Shown here one piece after another: positions 50,012-62,841 of a DNA stretch of 64,000 nt (position 1 is its first letter; each line of letters opens with the position of its first letter). The notes under the pieces were generated by a model. The model did no database searches, was not told the origin of the DNA, and saw nothing but the letters and a program-made list of their open reading frames with translations. The position numbers and the translations under genes are program-made. Source of the DNA: Rhizophagus clarus (taxonomy: Eukaryota; Glomeromycota; Glomeromycetes; Glomerales; Glomeraceae); the NCBI GenBank assembly GCA_015698045.1, contig BLAL01000178.1:744001-808000 (forward strand). Reading direction: 5' to 3'.

Positions 50012-53000
50012 GATAATGATTTAAACAATTTATTTTTAATTAAGATAAATAAATTATTTCGAAAGTTAAAAACGAATTCTTAACGTTTTTATAAAAAAAA
50101 AAAAAAAAACCTACGCGAATTCTAGATGCATATATATTTGTACAAATTCGATAGGATTTTCGCACAACATGAAAACAGCATGAATTCGGAATACGAAAAA
50201 AATATATATAACCTTATCACGTAAATTTTAAGGGTGAATCTGTCGCACAAGGTCGGCAGACCTTTGGTTGTACAAATCCTTTAATGTCAAGGATGAGAAT
50301 GACATATAAATTTGTATTACCGTAAAAAACGAATGTCTTTGATACAAATAAAATGAATTTGGACTTTAAAAAATGATAAAAAAAAGCATAGATTTTCCTA
50401 AGAACAACCGCAGCATTACCGTTTAATTTTCTTTTTATAAATCTTATTATTATTTATTGGTTACTCGAGAGTTATTAGGGCAATATCGGAAAATTTCGTT
50501 AGGGGGGTATTTTGCATCAAAAAAATAATAATATTGTGCTCAAGCGAATCTTCCGTCGTTTCGCTATCAATTGTAAATATTGAATTATCACGTAAACTTA
50601 CTTCTGATTTGATTATCTAATCTTATCAAATAAATCAAAGAAATCAAAGAAATTAAACGGGTTTGTAATATATAAACTGACAGATTTAATTTAATCATGA
50701 AGAGATAACAATATGCAATATGGAATAAGTAAGTAAGATAATGCAGTCAAACATCCTATAATTGAAATATTTCGGAAAGACGAATTATAGGATAATCTTT
50801 GAATTTTTAAAGAAAGCTATACAGACATATATTACTAACCTTTTTCATATTCCATGTAAATAATGTGAATGCAGAATTTGATTGAAGGAAGTCAAATTAA
50901 AGAATTTATTGAATATAAGATATGATAAGGATTTTTTTTATAAAGTTTTACAAAGTTTTTAACAAAGTTTTTACAAAGTTTTTTCAAAAATTTTTTACAA
51001 AGTTAAATAAAAGCTATACGCGTTAATTTTTACACGAAAAATGAAATCAAATGTAGAAGTTATTCGAATTTTCGCTGATTTCAAAATGACTTTAATAGGA
51101 AAATCAACAGATTAAAAAGAATTTCCGAAGACCGGATTCCAATGAATTTGCAATGCGTGGTAATAGTATCATGTGATAAGTAAAAGCATACTACACACTT
51201 TAATAACTAAGCCAAGTTGCTAAGCTACTAAGCCTCTCTGATAAACATTTTATTTGGATGGAATATCAGGGATTTTCATGCACAAACCAAAAAGCATTCA
51301 GAGACTGATTCACCCCATAAAAAAAAAATTTTTACATTTTTTTGTAACACGTTACATATTTACAGGTAAATCATTTTCCATATTTTCCTTAGGTGAATAA
51401 TCATTAATTAGGAAGGTAAATAACAATTTTATAATTATTATTGTTTTTTTTTGTTTTTTTCGGATTACAAATCATAATTCATATATATTTATTATAATTT
51501 GGTATAGTTTTATTCTTTACCTTCTTTACCATGAACAAATCGTATATTATCAAAAGTTAGTTATAAAAAGGAATATAAAAAGTATGGTTGATAGAGACCC
51601 ACCTTCAAGGTATCTACAGTAGATAGTGCAGAATTTGGCGGTTTTTAAAAAGACACAAAATTAGTTTAAAACGTAATTTGATTGACATTTCTGATGTTAA
51701 CATGAACCAATCAAATAAAACCAGAATAATCGGGGAACTTCCGCGGATAACGTACGGAAATTTTAGTCATTATCAGTGTTCAGTACGGTGTACGGCGTGA
51801 TTCATCATAATTCATCATAAATCAAAACTTCAATCATTCATTACTAAAAAAGGTTTTTTTGAAAATAATGATAATATTTATTTATTTGTAAATATTGTTG
51901 AAGCGAAATTTTTAAAAATTTCTCATAATAAGCACATTGGTTGTACAAACCCTGAAAAAAGTTGTGACATCAACCGGATTTTGACCAATCAAATTTGGTA
52001 TGGTCGTATTGACTTGGTTGTCAGGGAACGCTGACGCAGCAAACAATTTGAAAAAACACTTTTGTGATAACAATGTCATCCTACATAAATGTCTGCCGTG
52101 TAAATTAAGAATTTACTAAATATATAAAAGAATTATTGTTGAGACGTTTTCAATCATAAATAATAAAGAGGGGATAACGGTTTTGGATGTTATACATGTG
52201 AACTTGTAAAAAAGACAAAAAAAAAATATGCGAGTACTCCAGTATAGCATGCACTAACGTAGCATTTAAAGATAAGTTTCAAAGTCTATAAAAAGTTAAT
52301 GAGTTCATCAGCCATTAATCACTCACTATAAATTTGTTCAGTATTAAACAACAATGATCATCTGAACGATGTTTAACTTTTTCGGATCACAATCAAGCAA
52401 GGTCAGACTTGTATGCTGTACTCATTTTTTTTTGTGGAGTGATTCATAAAACCCAAAGCCTTTGTTAGGAATAAAAATTTTTTATGGAATTTCTTTTATT
52501 TCTTTATATCCTTTTTTTTTTTTTTTAATTCTAATTTTTTTTTTCTTTTCTTTCCTTTCTTTTATTTATTTTATTTTTTTATTTTTTATTTTTTATTTTT
52601 TTTTTATGTGAAAGATAAAAACAAAAGAAAAAATTATTTAAAATTTTTCGTTATTCATTTTTGCACTTATTTTGTGTGTATTGTGTAATATGTTTTATAT
52701 AAATTGAGCACTATTATTGGCGTTAAAAAATGTTTTTTTTTGCCAATCTCCTTATACCATAGTTGTGGATAACCATTATTGAATATTTCTTATGTTTTAT
52801 TGTTATTATTTTTTTTTTATATAATATATTTTATAAATATTTTGGTTACACTCGTTTCAAGAAATCTCATAATCTTTTGGAGACATTGAAAGATCTTCAT
52901 ATTACATCTTTTATGGTGGTTTATATATAAAAACTTCCGAAAGATTTTTTTTTTTAAAAAAAAAAATTATTTTTTTTTTTTGTTTCACCTAAAAAAGATT

Positions 53001-53473
53001 CTCATTTTTTCTTATCGGAACTTGTATCAAACAACTATAAAAAATAAATACACATACATTCATACATATATATATATATATACACGTATTAGATAGAATA
53101 CCGAGGAAAAAAAAAAAAAATTAAAAATTTTTGATAAATAGTTGGTTTTTTTTTTTAATAAATAAATAAATAAAATTAAAAACAAAAAAAAAAAATAAAA
53201 TAAAAAAAAATTCTTGTTTATATAAAATAATTAGATAATAAATCAAAATCAAAAAAAAAACTCCCTTTATTACTAGGTAATATATATATATATATATATA
53301 TTCCTTTATTTTTATTTTTATTTTTCCCTTAAAGAAAAACCCAAAAAATTTTCCATTTCAAAAAGTAAACTATTCATTTAAATCGTTTTAATCAAAAGAA
53401 AATAAATATATATATATATAATTTTAAATTTAAATAATATATATATATATTTGTTTATATAATTATAAAAAAG
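50012..53473. promoter_or_regulatory. Large divergent intergenic region upstream of the kinase-like gene
   Basis: 3.46 kb between two divergent starts. Contents: a TTTACAAAG tandem repeat (50942-51004), a 1-kb pyrimidine- and AT-rich stretch before the kinase (52490-53460) with TA microsatellites at 53281-53301 and 53408-53453, and a T11-A11 junction at 52945-52966. No gene was recognised. The final kilobase is probably promoter and 5' leader of the kinase-like gene. Confidence 0.5.
50942..51004. repeat. Short tandem repeats of the TTTTTACAAAG type
   Basis: Five head-to-tail units of about 12-17 bp, each ending in ACAAAG or CAAAAA. Confidence 0.8.
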
Positions 53474-56400
53474 ATGGATTTTCCCGATCATGTATTATTT
53501 AATATAAATGTTGCCGTGGTGGCAATGATATTAAGGAAAAGATATGGTTATGAATTTGAACGAGACGATGATTCGAAATGTGAGTAAAATTGGTTTAATT
53601 CAACTTAGATTTACAAATATATCTATCTATATCTAATCATTCTTCTGTTATTTAGCAATCAAATCGGATGAAATGTGGGAAATGACTGAAAAGCTTCATA
53701 ATATTTTAATCGATTGTTTGGGAACAGATGATGCCATATTGGATTTCATAAATTGGTTTTTCGATGGTATACGAAAAACTTTTGAATCAGAAAATAATGT
53801 TTCTTCCCGAAATAATTCTTCCTTCTCTTTACAATATCAACAACAAATATTAGTATTTCCTAATACTTGTTTTCAATGTAAACAACCTTATTCTTCTTCT
53901 TCACCAAATGATAAATGGTGTAATGCCTGTGAAGCTCGTGTATTTGAATCAAACTTTAATGCATGGACAAGTGGAAATGTGGAACTTGATAAATTTATCC
54001 GACAAACTCAATTGGAAGCAACTGATTCTACAGGTTTTTTAAGATGGGTGGATTTTTCCGCATTTACTGATATGAATCAAATTGGTAATGGTGGTTTTAG
54101 TGAGGTATATGTCGGTAAATGTACAAAAGATCGTTTGGATGGAACCTTGAAACAATGGGTGACTAATATGGAAAGTCATATTATATTGAATTATTTACAA
54201 TGTCGTAATGAAGATCTTAAAGAGGATTTTGAAGAGATATCTTTAGAAGATTGGGAAAATATTTTGATAGACTTTGCCAATAAAATGAAACATATTTATC
54301 GTGATAGAAAAGTATTAAAGTGTAAACCAAGAGATATTTCTGATGAAAATCAGGAACATAAAGTAAGTATTAAGTCTTTCCTGGTAAATTTATAATGGAT
54401 TATATTACTTTTATTTATAATATTAATAGTTATAATGTTTATTAGGTTAAGAGAACTAATAGTTTTACAAGACTTAAGAGTCTTTTAAAAAGAAGACCAA
54501 GTAAAAAGAAGAATAAAAGTGTAAGAATTATTATTTAAAATAATGAATTAAAATTTAAAATGGTTATCATTGAGATTCGTGATTCATATTTTTTTTTTTC
54601 CTTTAGAGATCATTAATTGCTTCGAAATTAATCGAACCTAAGAAAAAAATAACTCAAATACCCGCAACTAATTCTCCGTTACGGAATAAGTTCGTTCCAA
54701 AAACAGTTGTATTAAAACGACTAATAGATTCACAAAATCTAAGTTTAAGTTTCATCAACGAGGTAACTATCCCTTTATCATTAGGTAGTTTGTTCTTTAA
54801 TTATTATTATATCTTTTAACCTTTTTTTTTAAAATTTAGATGAAAACACAGTATCTTTCGTTAAAGAAATCTTCAAAAGTACCAAGAATGTATGGTTTAA
54901 CGCAAGACCCGATAACAAAAGATTATTACATAGTGTTACAGTATGCAAATGAATTCGACTTACATAGATACCTGGTTCAAAATTGTTCTAGCATAGATTG
55001 GTGGCAACGTATAAGTATATTAGATGGAATTGTGAAAGGAGTTTATGAATTGCATAAAGAGGACTTAATACATCACAATTTACACACCGGTAATATATTG
55101 GTTAGACGTAGTACGAGAAGAAAAGAGGCCGAGAAAATGAGTTTAAAAAATCCATCATCATCTGTGAAAATATGGATTTCTGATAGTGGATTACAAGGCC
55201 CTGCTGGTTCATCATCTTCTATCGATGAGAATAGTAATCATAATAGTATCACATCACTAAATAATGTACGAAAAGGAATTTATGGAGTATTACCTTATAT
55301 CGCTCCTGAAGTTCTACAAGGTAAAGAATACACAAAGAGTTCCGATATATATAGTTTAGGAGTTGTTATGTGGGAATTATCAAATAGCGCTACTTTAAAA
55401 AGACAACAACGTCATAAAGGACCTTTTCATGATCAACCTTATGATATTAATTTGGCAACGGAAATTGTAACAAAAGGAAAAAGACCCAATATAGCTGCTT
55501 CCCCTGATATTCCAGAATGTTGGTTGGATTTGATGAAAAAATGTTGGGCATCAAAACCGGAAGATCGACCGAATATTGAAGATATTATGAAAATTACTGA
55601 TGCATGGAATGCAGAAGGGAGAAAGATTTTGAATTTGGAATCAAGAAGTTCTTTGGTGTTTTCATTAAGTCATGCTATTGGTATTGATAATAACAAGATT
55701 GATGAAAATGTTGTTGTACAGTTTTTGGAAGCTGAGAAGAGAAGAATCGAAAGATTGAACAAAGGAAAACAAGTGGAGAGGGATGATAAACTAAATGTTG
55801 AAGAAGAGATTTCAGTTAATGTAACCGAAGCTGTTAATCAAGATGATGATGATGATGATAATATTCATCCGGAAGCTTCTATGAAAAGTCGATTAATTGA
55901 CTTTGTAATTGAGAATTTGAATGAAATTTATGAGGATTCTAATTTTCTGAAAGAACATTATGTAGAAATTGAAAAAGAGAAAGTCGATAGCGGATATCAA
56001 AGGGAAGATCAAGATGATGAAAGTTTAGAACTGAAGGAAAATAATAATCAAATAGAAGACGAAATTGAGCCTGAAAAAACAATAGAAAAAATAGAGCCCG
56101 AAAAAACAATAGAAGAAAAGGATTTAAGTAAAAACATTGAAGGTATAGAATGTTTTTATTGATATTAATATTTTAACTAAAATGAAAATAGGAAATAAAT
56201 CCTTAATTTTTTATATTTCTATTATCAGAAAAACCTATTGAACCAATTTTAGTACAAGATGACAAGAAAAAACACGTTAAAATAGATGACAATCAAATTG
56301 GTAAGTATTATAATAACTTATTATATTAAAATTAATCAAATTATTAATCTATCGATAATTGTAATTAAACAAGATAATCAAGATAGTCCAATTAAAAATG

Positions 56401-56535
56401 GAATAGAAGCAAATTCCGAAACTGGATCAAAAGGTAAATAAATCGGTCATAATATTTTGTACTTAATGAGATTTTATTCACCATTTTTTATTCTTTTTAT
56501 TAGAATTTAATATAACTAAAGAGAAAGAACCATAA
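53474..56535 (+). CDS. TKL-like protein kinase homologue, predicted pseudokinase
   Basis: Eight exons (53474-53579, 53656-54362, 54446-54520, 54607-54762, 54840-56142, 56229-56300, 56374-56433, 56504-56535) give 836 aa. Residues 107-127 hold two CxxC pairs (C107/C110, C124/C127), the zinc motif seen before the kinase domain in many mycorrhizal-fungus TKL kinases. The Gly-rich loop is 'IGNGGFSEVYVGKC' (179-192). About 135 residues then intervene before the beta-3 lysine in 'TVVLKRL' (K333). The catalytic loop reads 'IHHNLHTGNILV', so the HRD Asp is Asn428. The metal-binding motif is DSG (D463), and 'YIAPEVLQGKEYTKSSDIYSLGVVMWEL' is normal. The C-terminal 270 residues are acidic, with an 'IEPEKTIE' repeat. 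Activity is doubtful; a scaffold or signalling role is inferred. Confidence 0.92.
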
Positions 56536-56809
56536 AAAAAAAATTAAAAAATATAATTATGAAATCGATTTTGTGAAATCAATCTCCTTACTCAAATCAT
56601 TATTCACTTTCATTTAATTCATTATATCTCTATTATCGTGTAAATGTATGTATTTGATATAATGTTTTTGGGGGGTTATTTAAATAAATACTGTGTATTT
56701 ATGTATTTATGTTAATTACAACGTTATGGATTTATTTTAGTTTATAGAATTTTGTGTATTATTATAATTAATTTTTATAGAGTGAAATTGTATTATTATA
56801 TAAGATATA

Positions 56810-56846
<37 letters not shown>

Positions 56847-57268
56847 TAAAAATTCATATACATTATATTCATTTAAAAAATTAATTAAACAAAAATAGAA
56901 ATCAAAAAAAAATTACTAATTTTCACAGGAAAAAAAAAAATAAATAAATAATTACATTATAAATTTTTAAGCACAATAGAGAATCTTATATAATGATACA
57001 ATTTGATTTTAATTATGCTGTGTCCCGAATTTTTAAGTTTGACTAGTATATTAATGTATTAGATGAAATATGCCTCCGTTCTTTGCTTTTATATTATCCT
57101 CGAAATCACGTGAATTGTAAAAGGATTTTCGAGATTGCCGATCGATTATAAATATTCATTGCGCCTATTCACGTGATATTCCGAAAAATTATTAATCAAA
57201 ACAAGATCAGACTTTTTAGACTTACTTTCGTACTTTTTGTTCGTACTTTTTGATCTCTTTTTCTAAGG
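56536..57268. other. Intergenic region between the kinase-like gene and NBP35
   Basis: It holds the kinase 3' end and the NBP35 promoter, with a 25-30-bp A run at 56814-56842. CACGTGA at about 57108 and again in TCACGTGATATT near 57170 lie 100-160 bp before the NBP35 start and may be a bHLH-type (E-box) site. No protein evidence supports that. Confidence 0.45.
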
Positions 57269-58744
57269 ATGGCTGTAACAGATAATATACCCGAACATTG
57301 CCCAGTATGTATTTTAAAACTTTTATACCCTTGAAATATTTAAATACTTAACTTTTTATTGTTATCATTTGATAGGGACCAACCACTGAACAAGCGGGAA
57401 AAGCTTCGGCTTGTCAAGGTTGTCCAAACCAAAATGTATGCGCTACAGCTCCAAAGGGACCGGATCCGGGTATGTTTTTTGTTAATTTTTCTTTTTTTTT
57501 TTTTATCTAGTTGATATTTTTAAATTTTAACAAAAGTCTCATAATAAATCACCAGACTTGCCACTTATCAAGGAAAGAATGAGCTCGATTAAACATAAAA
57601 TTCTCATATTATCAGGTAAAGGTGGAGTAGGTAAAAGTACATTTACTTCTCAACTCGGATTTGCTTTTAGCAATGATGAGAGTATTCAGGTAATTAATTC
57701 GGGTATAAATACTTTTATATTTTTTAATTATCATCATGTTAAAATTTATTTTATTTATTACAGGTTGGAGTTATGGATATCGATGTATGTGGACCCTCAA
57801 TTCCAAAGATTATGGGATTAGAAGGAGAGCAAATTCATCAAAGTTTATCTGGATGGTCACCAGTATATGTACAAGATAATTTAGGTGTAATGTCAATTGG
57901 ATTTATGTTACCAAACCCCGATGATGCAGTAATTTGGCGCGGGCCGAAAAAAAATGGTAAATTTGACGTTCGTGAACTCTTGATAAGTTAAAGCTTTTTT
58001 TTTTAATTTATTTTGTTATTTTGTATTTAGGGTTAATTAAACAATTTTTAAAAGATGTTGATTGGGGAGACATAGACTATATGTTGATAGATACACCACC
58101 TGGCACATCAGATGAACATTTATCAATTACTCAATATCTTAAAGAAAGTGTAATTGATGGAGCTATTATTATTACAACACCGCAGGAGGTTGCTTTACAA
58201 GATGTTAGAAAAGAAATAGACTTTTGTAGAAAAGTAAAAATTCCTATTATTGGAATTGTTGAAAATATGAGTGGTTTTATTTGTCCCAATTGCAAGGTAA
58301 TAATATTAAATGGAGATCAACATTATTTACTATTTTTAATTTAAAACCTTGATTTTTTACTATATTTAGGGAGAATCAATAATATTTGCCCCAACAACCG
58401 GTGGTGGAAAGAAAATGGCAGAGGATGAAGAAGTTCCTTTTTTGGGTTCTATTCCTTTAGATCCTAGAATTGGTATGATATTTATTTAATATTTATGTTC
58501 ATAAAAATTTGTAGCAATTTTTTAACTATATATATATACCCATATTCTTTATAGGTAAAGCTTGTGATACTGGTGTATCATTTCTAGATGAATATTCGGA
58601 TTCTCCGGCTTGTAAAGCATATCTGGATATTATTACAAGTAAGAAATCTTTTTAGGGTTAATAAATAAAACACATCTGATTTAATGGATACATTCTAATT
58701 GAAAATTGTTTTTTTTAGAAATTAAAGCGCAAATAAAAGATTAA
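57269..58744 (+). CDS. NBP35: Cytosolic Fe-S cluster assembly factor Nbp35
   Basis: Eight exons (57269-57304, 57376-57469, 57556-57689, 57764-57956, 58031-58296, 58370-58472, 58555-58638, 58719-58744) give 311 aa, close to the family's usual 320-330. Residues 11-36 carry the four-cysteine N-terminal ferredoxin-like motif ('[20 protein letters not shown]'..'C'), which marks Nbp35 rather than Cfd1. The deviant Walker A '[12 protein letters not shown]', '[17 protein letters not shown]', '[14 protein letters not shown]', Walker B-like '[15 protein letters not shown]', and the C-terminal CxxC of '[12 protein letters not shown]', which binds the bridging [4Fe-4S] cluster with Cfd1, are all present. 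The protein is a P-loop scaffold that builds Fe-S clusters in the cytosol for nuclear and cytosolic enzymes. No lesions are seen. Confidence 0.96.
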
Positions 58745-59519
58745 TTAATTAAATTATAGATAAGAATATGACCAATATTGCAAATATTTAATTTTTTTAT
58801 CTGTATTTTATCTGTTTTATTAATTATAAAAAAAATCTAAATAAATAAATTTTATTCAAATAATCCAAAATCTGAAAGGTAAGAAACATTATGTTATCAT
58901 TATTGGATGATGTGGGGAGAATATGTCTTGATCTACTTAAAATGCCACCGAAGGTAACAAAGGTAACATTTTAATTATATTACGCGTTGTATTCAACATT
59001 AATAGGCATTATTTTTTTGCATTTTATTTTGCATAGTAAAAGACAATACAAAGATAATACATTAGATAAATATTAGAAATAAACACAAACTAGAAATTTT
59101 ATAGTAATAATAAAAATTATAAATATTTGTTTATTTAGTTTAGATACAAGGATCGGAAACTTGCCCGTGATACATGATGTTTCTATGCTAAAATATATAA
59201 TAAATAGAGATCAAGAATAAATTGGCTAAACTAAGATTCATCCCTCTTTTATGGGGATGGAATTGTTGAACTATCTTCCATTTGTCTACATGATGTTGAT
59301 AAAGGCGCATGGAATAGTAAAGACATGTTGAACGATTATTAGTAATGCCAACCACTTTTGGCAAAAAGAATTCCCATACCACATATGAAGAGAAATCACA
59401 TATTTATACACAGAGTTGAAGCCTAATGTGGCAAGCTTTATTAACTTTGTTAAAAAATGGCTTATTATTTTTACTAAGTGTAGTAATGTAGTGCTCGATT
59501 GTATATTATAAATCAGATA
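58745..59519. other. Intergenic region after NBP35
   Basis: AT-rich. The minus-strand open frame at 59188-59382 has no family likeness. Nothing firm seen. Confidence 0.55.
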
Positions 59520-60044
59520 TATAGAGGGTGATCAAAAGTATACGGATATTTTATTTTATCAAATTATGCTGTCATTATATATTAATATAATATAAATTAA
59601 CATATTATCCTGTGCCTACAGTCATAATAAACAAACTTTTATACTTCATATTTTTTCAGAATTTTTGCAAATATGAGAATGCTTACTGCAAAAATTCTAT
59701 GATTTGTATAACTTAATAAATAGCTAAAAATTCAAAAAAATATCATAGTTCAATCATTATTAATCCAATTGATATGTAATTACCATCATTTGAATCATCT
59801 CAATGAGGCGAGTACAATGAGTTAAAGATCATGAAAATCCAATTATTGGATCAAAAGATATCATAGAGAAAACATCTATTTTCAAAGCGTAACTGTACAT
59901 TGGATATTGATCATACAAAGACAATTTTATTGTTATTTGAATCCTCTAAATGAGACGTATCTAATGAATATAAAATCATGGAATTTTAATCACTAGATAC
60001 TGAAATATCTTTAAATGTTCATATAATATTGATTGCCCTCTATA
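59520..60044. mobile_element. Non-autonomous Tc1/mariner-like MITE, about 525 bp
   Basis: The left end reads TATAGAGGGTGATCAAAAGT. Read inward from 60044, the right end reads TATAGAGGGCAATCAATATT. The outer bases allow a TA target duplication. Internally, a segment starting ATTTGAATCATCTCAATGAG (59789) recurs in diverged form as ATTTGAATCCTCTAAATGAG (about 59936). No transposase is present. GAGGGTGATCAAAA-type ends next to TA suggest Tc1/mariner. Confidence 0.7.
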
Positions 60045-62841
60045 TGTAGGCTTTGTCGAATAAATCAAATACAAATTCAAGTGTCAATATACGTTATAAC
60101 AAAATACTATATTCTAACTGATCTTTATTTTTTTCTTTTTGTGGTGATTAGTACTTTTGCAATCGGGTGATCACTATTATTCTTCACTCTTTCATTAGCG
60201 AATTTTTCCTAAAACAAAATAATTTAAATACTGGTTTTTTGATTTTATAAACCTTAACCTAAAACATATTCTAATAACAGACTCAAGTTTCAAATATGTG
60301 GTTAGAATATCAAAATCTGCTAATTTACTGATGAATAAACCACCTCCTATATAAATAACTAATATAGCGCGAATAAAAAAAAATAATGAGATAAGAATCT
60401 GGGCATAAGAAACTTAGTGGTAGCTTTCAATACTTGTTTTGATAACATTTTACCTTTGGATGATATCGCTTCAATTAGGATTCTATACATATCTCTTAAT
60501 ATCTTCTGAGTTTTTAAGGTATTTAAAATTTTGAATTGGCTGATATTCTTCAAAAACGTTATCATCATCAATACATTCACTTTTCATATATTCATCAAAC
60601 GTATAGTTCTTAGGGTTCTGCTTATCTATGTTAAATTCATTTCTTTTAGTTTCATTTCTTGCGATTTGGAAAATGAAAGAATCCAAAGGATATGTTGGAT
60701 GTTTGGGTGTTTATGGCAGAAAAAAAAGAGTGATGATGCGTGAAGAAGGGATTTGAATATTAAAGATAGGTTGAAAATTTCTGCAGTTCACTCTTATTTC
60801 TTTAACTCTTCATAATAGTCCTAAAAGATTAAAATATAGATAATCAATTCTACCAATTTTCAACTTTTCTAATTAAAATATAAATATCTACATCTTAATT
60901 TCTTTTTTTTGATGTTTCAATATTAAAAGTCTCACTGCTAATAGTTCCAGTTCCAACTATTCCTACAGTTCCATTAATAGTTAGTTGATAAATATGGATC
61001 TACTTACGCGTATGCTTATTATTTCACCTTCTTGCTAATTCTTAATCAGTTTAAGTTCCTAACAATGTAATACTCAGGTATTTAATGATATTATCAACTA
61101 ACATACAAAAATTCTGTCTGATTTTTATTCCATCCAAACGTCAGATAAGTCTAAAGATAACTGTACCTTAATGGATCCAGTATTGGCTTGGCCTAAGACT
61201 TGAAATATTAGGCAAGCCTAAAGATTACTTGTGCTATGTAACTTTATTTATATTCAATAAAAATATATATATATATTTTACTTGCCTTCTCATATTTATC
61301 AAGGAGAAACTATACCAACTCCTACCTCTTTTTATATTTATAATCTGATAAAAACATTCTTTATTCCTTCATTCAAAGCATTCATCATGTTAGTCTGCAG
61401 ACATATATTATATAATGCATCAAAAAAATACTTCTTCTTACACGAGAAAACAAAAAACCAGGATTTCAAAAGTCAGAACAAAGATTTTCTGTAGTATCAT
61501 TGTAATTAAGTGCTGCATCATTATCTAGGAGAATGAGCAATCAGCTTCAGGTAAATTCACCAGTAATTCATAAAACTCACACATAAAGAAATGAAGGTTA
61601 CTAGAAGCATTGAGAAGATTAAGTTAATCAATAATGGTTTACCTGTTCTTGATACAAATTGCTACATAATGGATTTTTCTATTGTAGTCAAAATTGTTGT
61701 AAAATGGTAATAATAATAAGGATCATTCATTCTGCAAAATTTACAAGCATGCATATGTATAGAATCTTTATTTTGTATAATTTGCAATATAGAATAATCT
61801 ATTTATTGTCTATTCATCTATTACTATTTTCAAAAATACATGAAATTGTACAATGTAATACAAAATGATTTTGTGATACCTGCAATTTTCATATTTATCT
61901 TGCGATTTTACATATTTAGCTTGCGATTAAAGAAATTTTATAACTTGAAGTTAATAAAATTCTGTTTATATCTTATTAAAAAATGCATGAACTCTTCAAA
62001 TACTTTTTTTGAACTCTCTTGAACTTCAAAATTTTTGTCTATTTTCCATAAATTATAAAATAACTAATAGTTAATCATTATTAATATTTTTAATCTTCAT
62101 TAAACAATATCTTGAACATATCACATAAAACAAATTTCATATTCATTTAATCAACAAATAATAAAAACTCAAATTTTGATTGGATTTTCACAAAATCGTG
62201 CACAATAGTTGTGCTACTTCATGATTTACATGGGTTAAAACTGCGATAACTGAGATATTTATATTTTTTTTTAAGTCTACTATTTTTAGATTAGTAGTAC
62301 AAGTCGTGAAATTTGTATTTGAGCGAAATTTATAATTATTCGCACAGACACGTATTTTACTGTAGGATCTTTCGAATATAACATAAATTAATAAGGTTAA
62401 TCTACTTTTTCATAGCTCTTTGAACCCAGGTAAAATTTACAGTCACGTGTATCCCTACTGTCATTAGGCAACACCTTCCTGCACTCAGATGTTTGAAGGC
62501 AGTCTTCTGGACAATCCTTAGACATACGTGTTTAAGGCACGCTTCAGCATGCTGTTTTCCAGTATACAGTTGACTGTAAACATTATCACGTTGCTTTTGT
62601 CAAAATGGATAAATAGCATTAGTTTTTTTTTAGATGTTTGAATCTGTTGTAACGAAATATCTTGCTGAAACAAAAGGCAAAGACTAGACAATTCTCAGAA
62701 TTTAGAACATGCGCGATCAAACTCAAACCCTAAATTATCAGTGGTCACAATCAATGATTTTAAGAACGAATATTACAGAGTTACACAAATAAATGTAACG
62801 TTCACATATATACCAAAAACAGAGCAGCGAAGATTTTATCT
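60045..62841. other. AT-rich intergenic stretch
   Basis: No complete gene. A minus-strand open stretch at 60483-60710 is listed separately. 62400-62620 is richer in G+C and reads like transposon or gene debris. Other open frames here are low complexity. Confidence 0.5.
60483..60710 (-). pseudogene. Possible gene fragment of unknown family
   Basis: Open stretch reading 'TPKHPTYPLDSFIFQIARNE..FNIDKQNPKNYTFDEYMKSECIDDDNVFEEYQP', with a natural-looking composition, ending at the stop at 60483. There is a stop just upstream and no evident start or splice partner. Confidence 0.25.
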
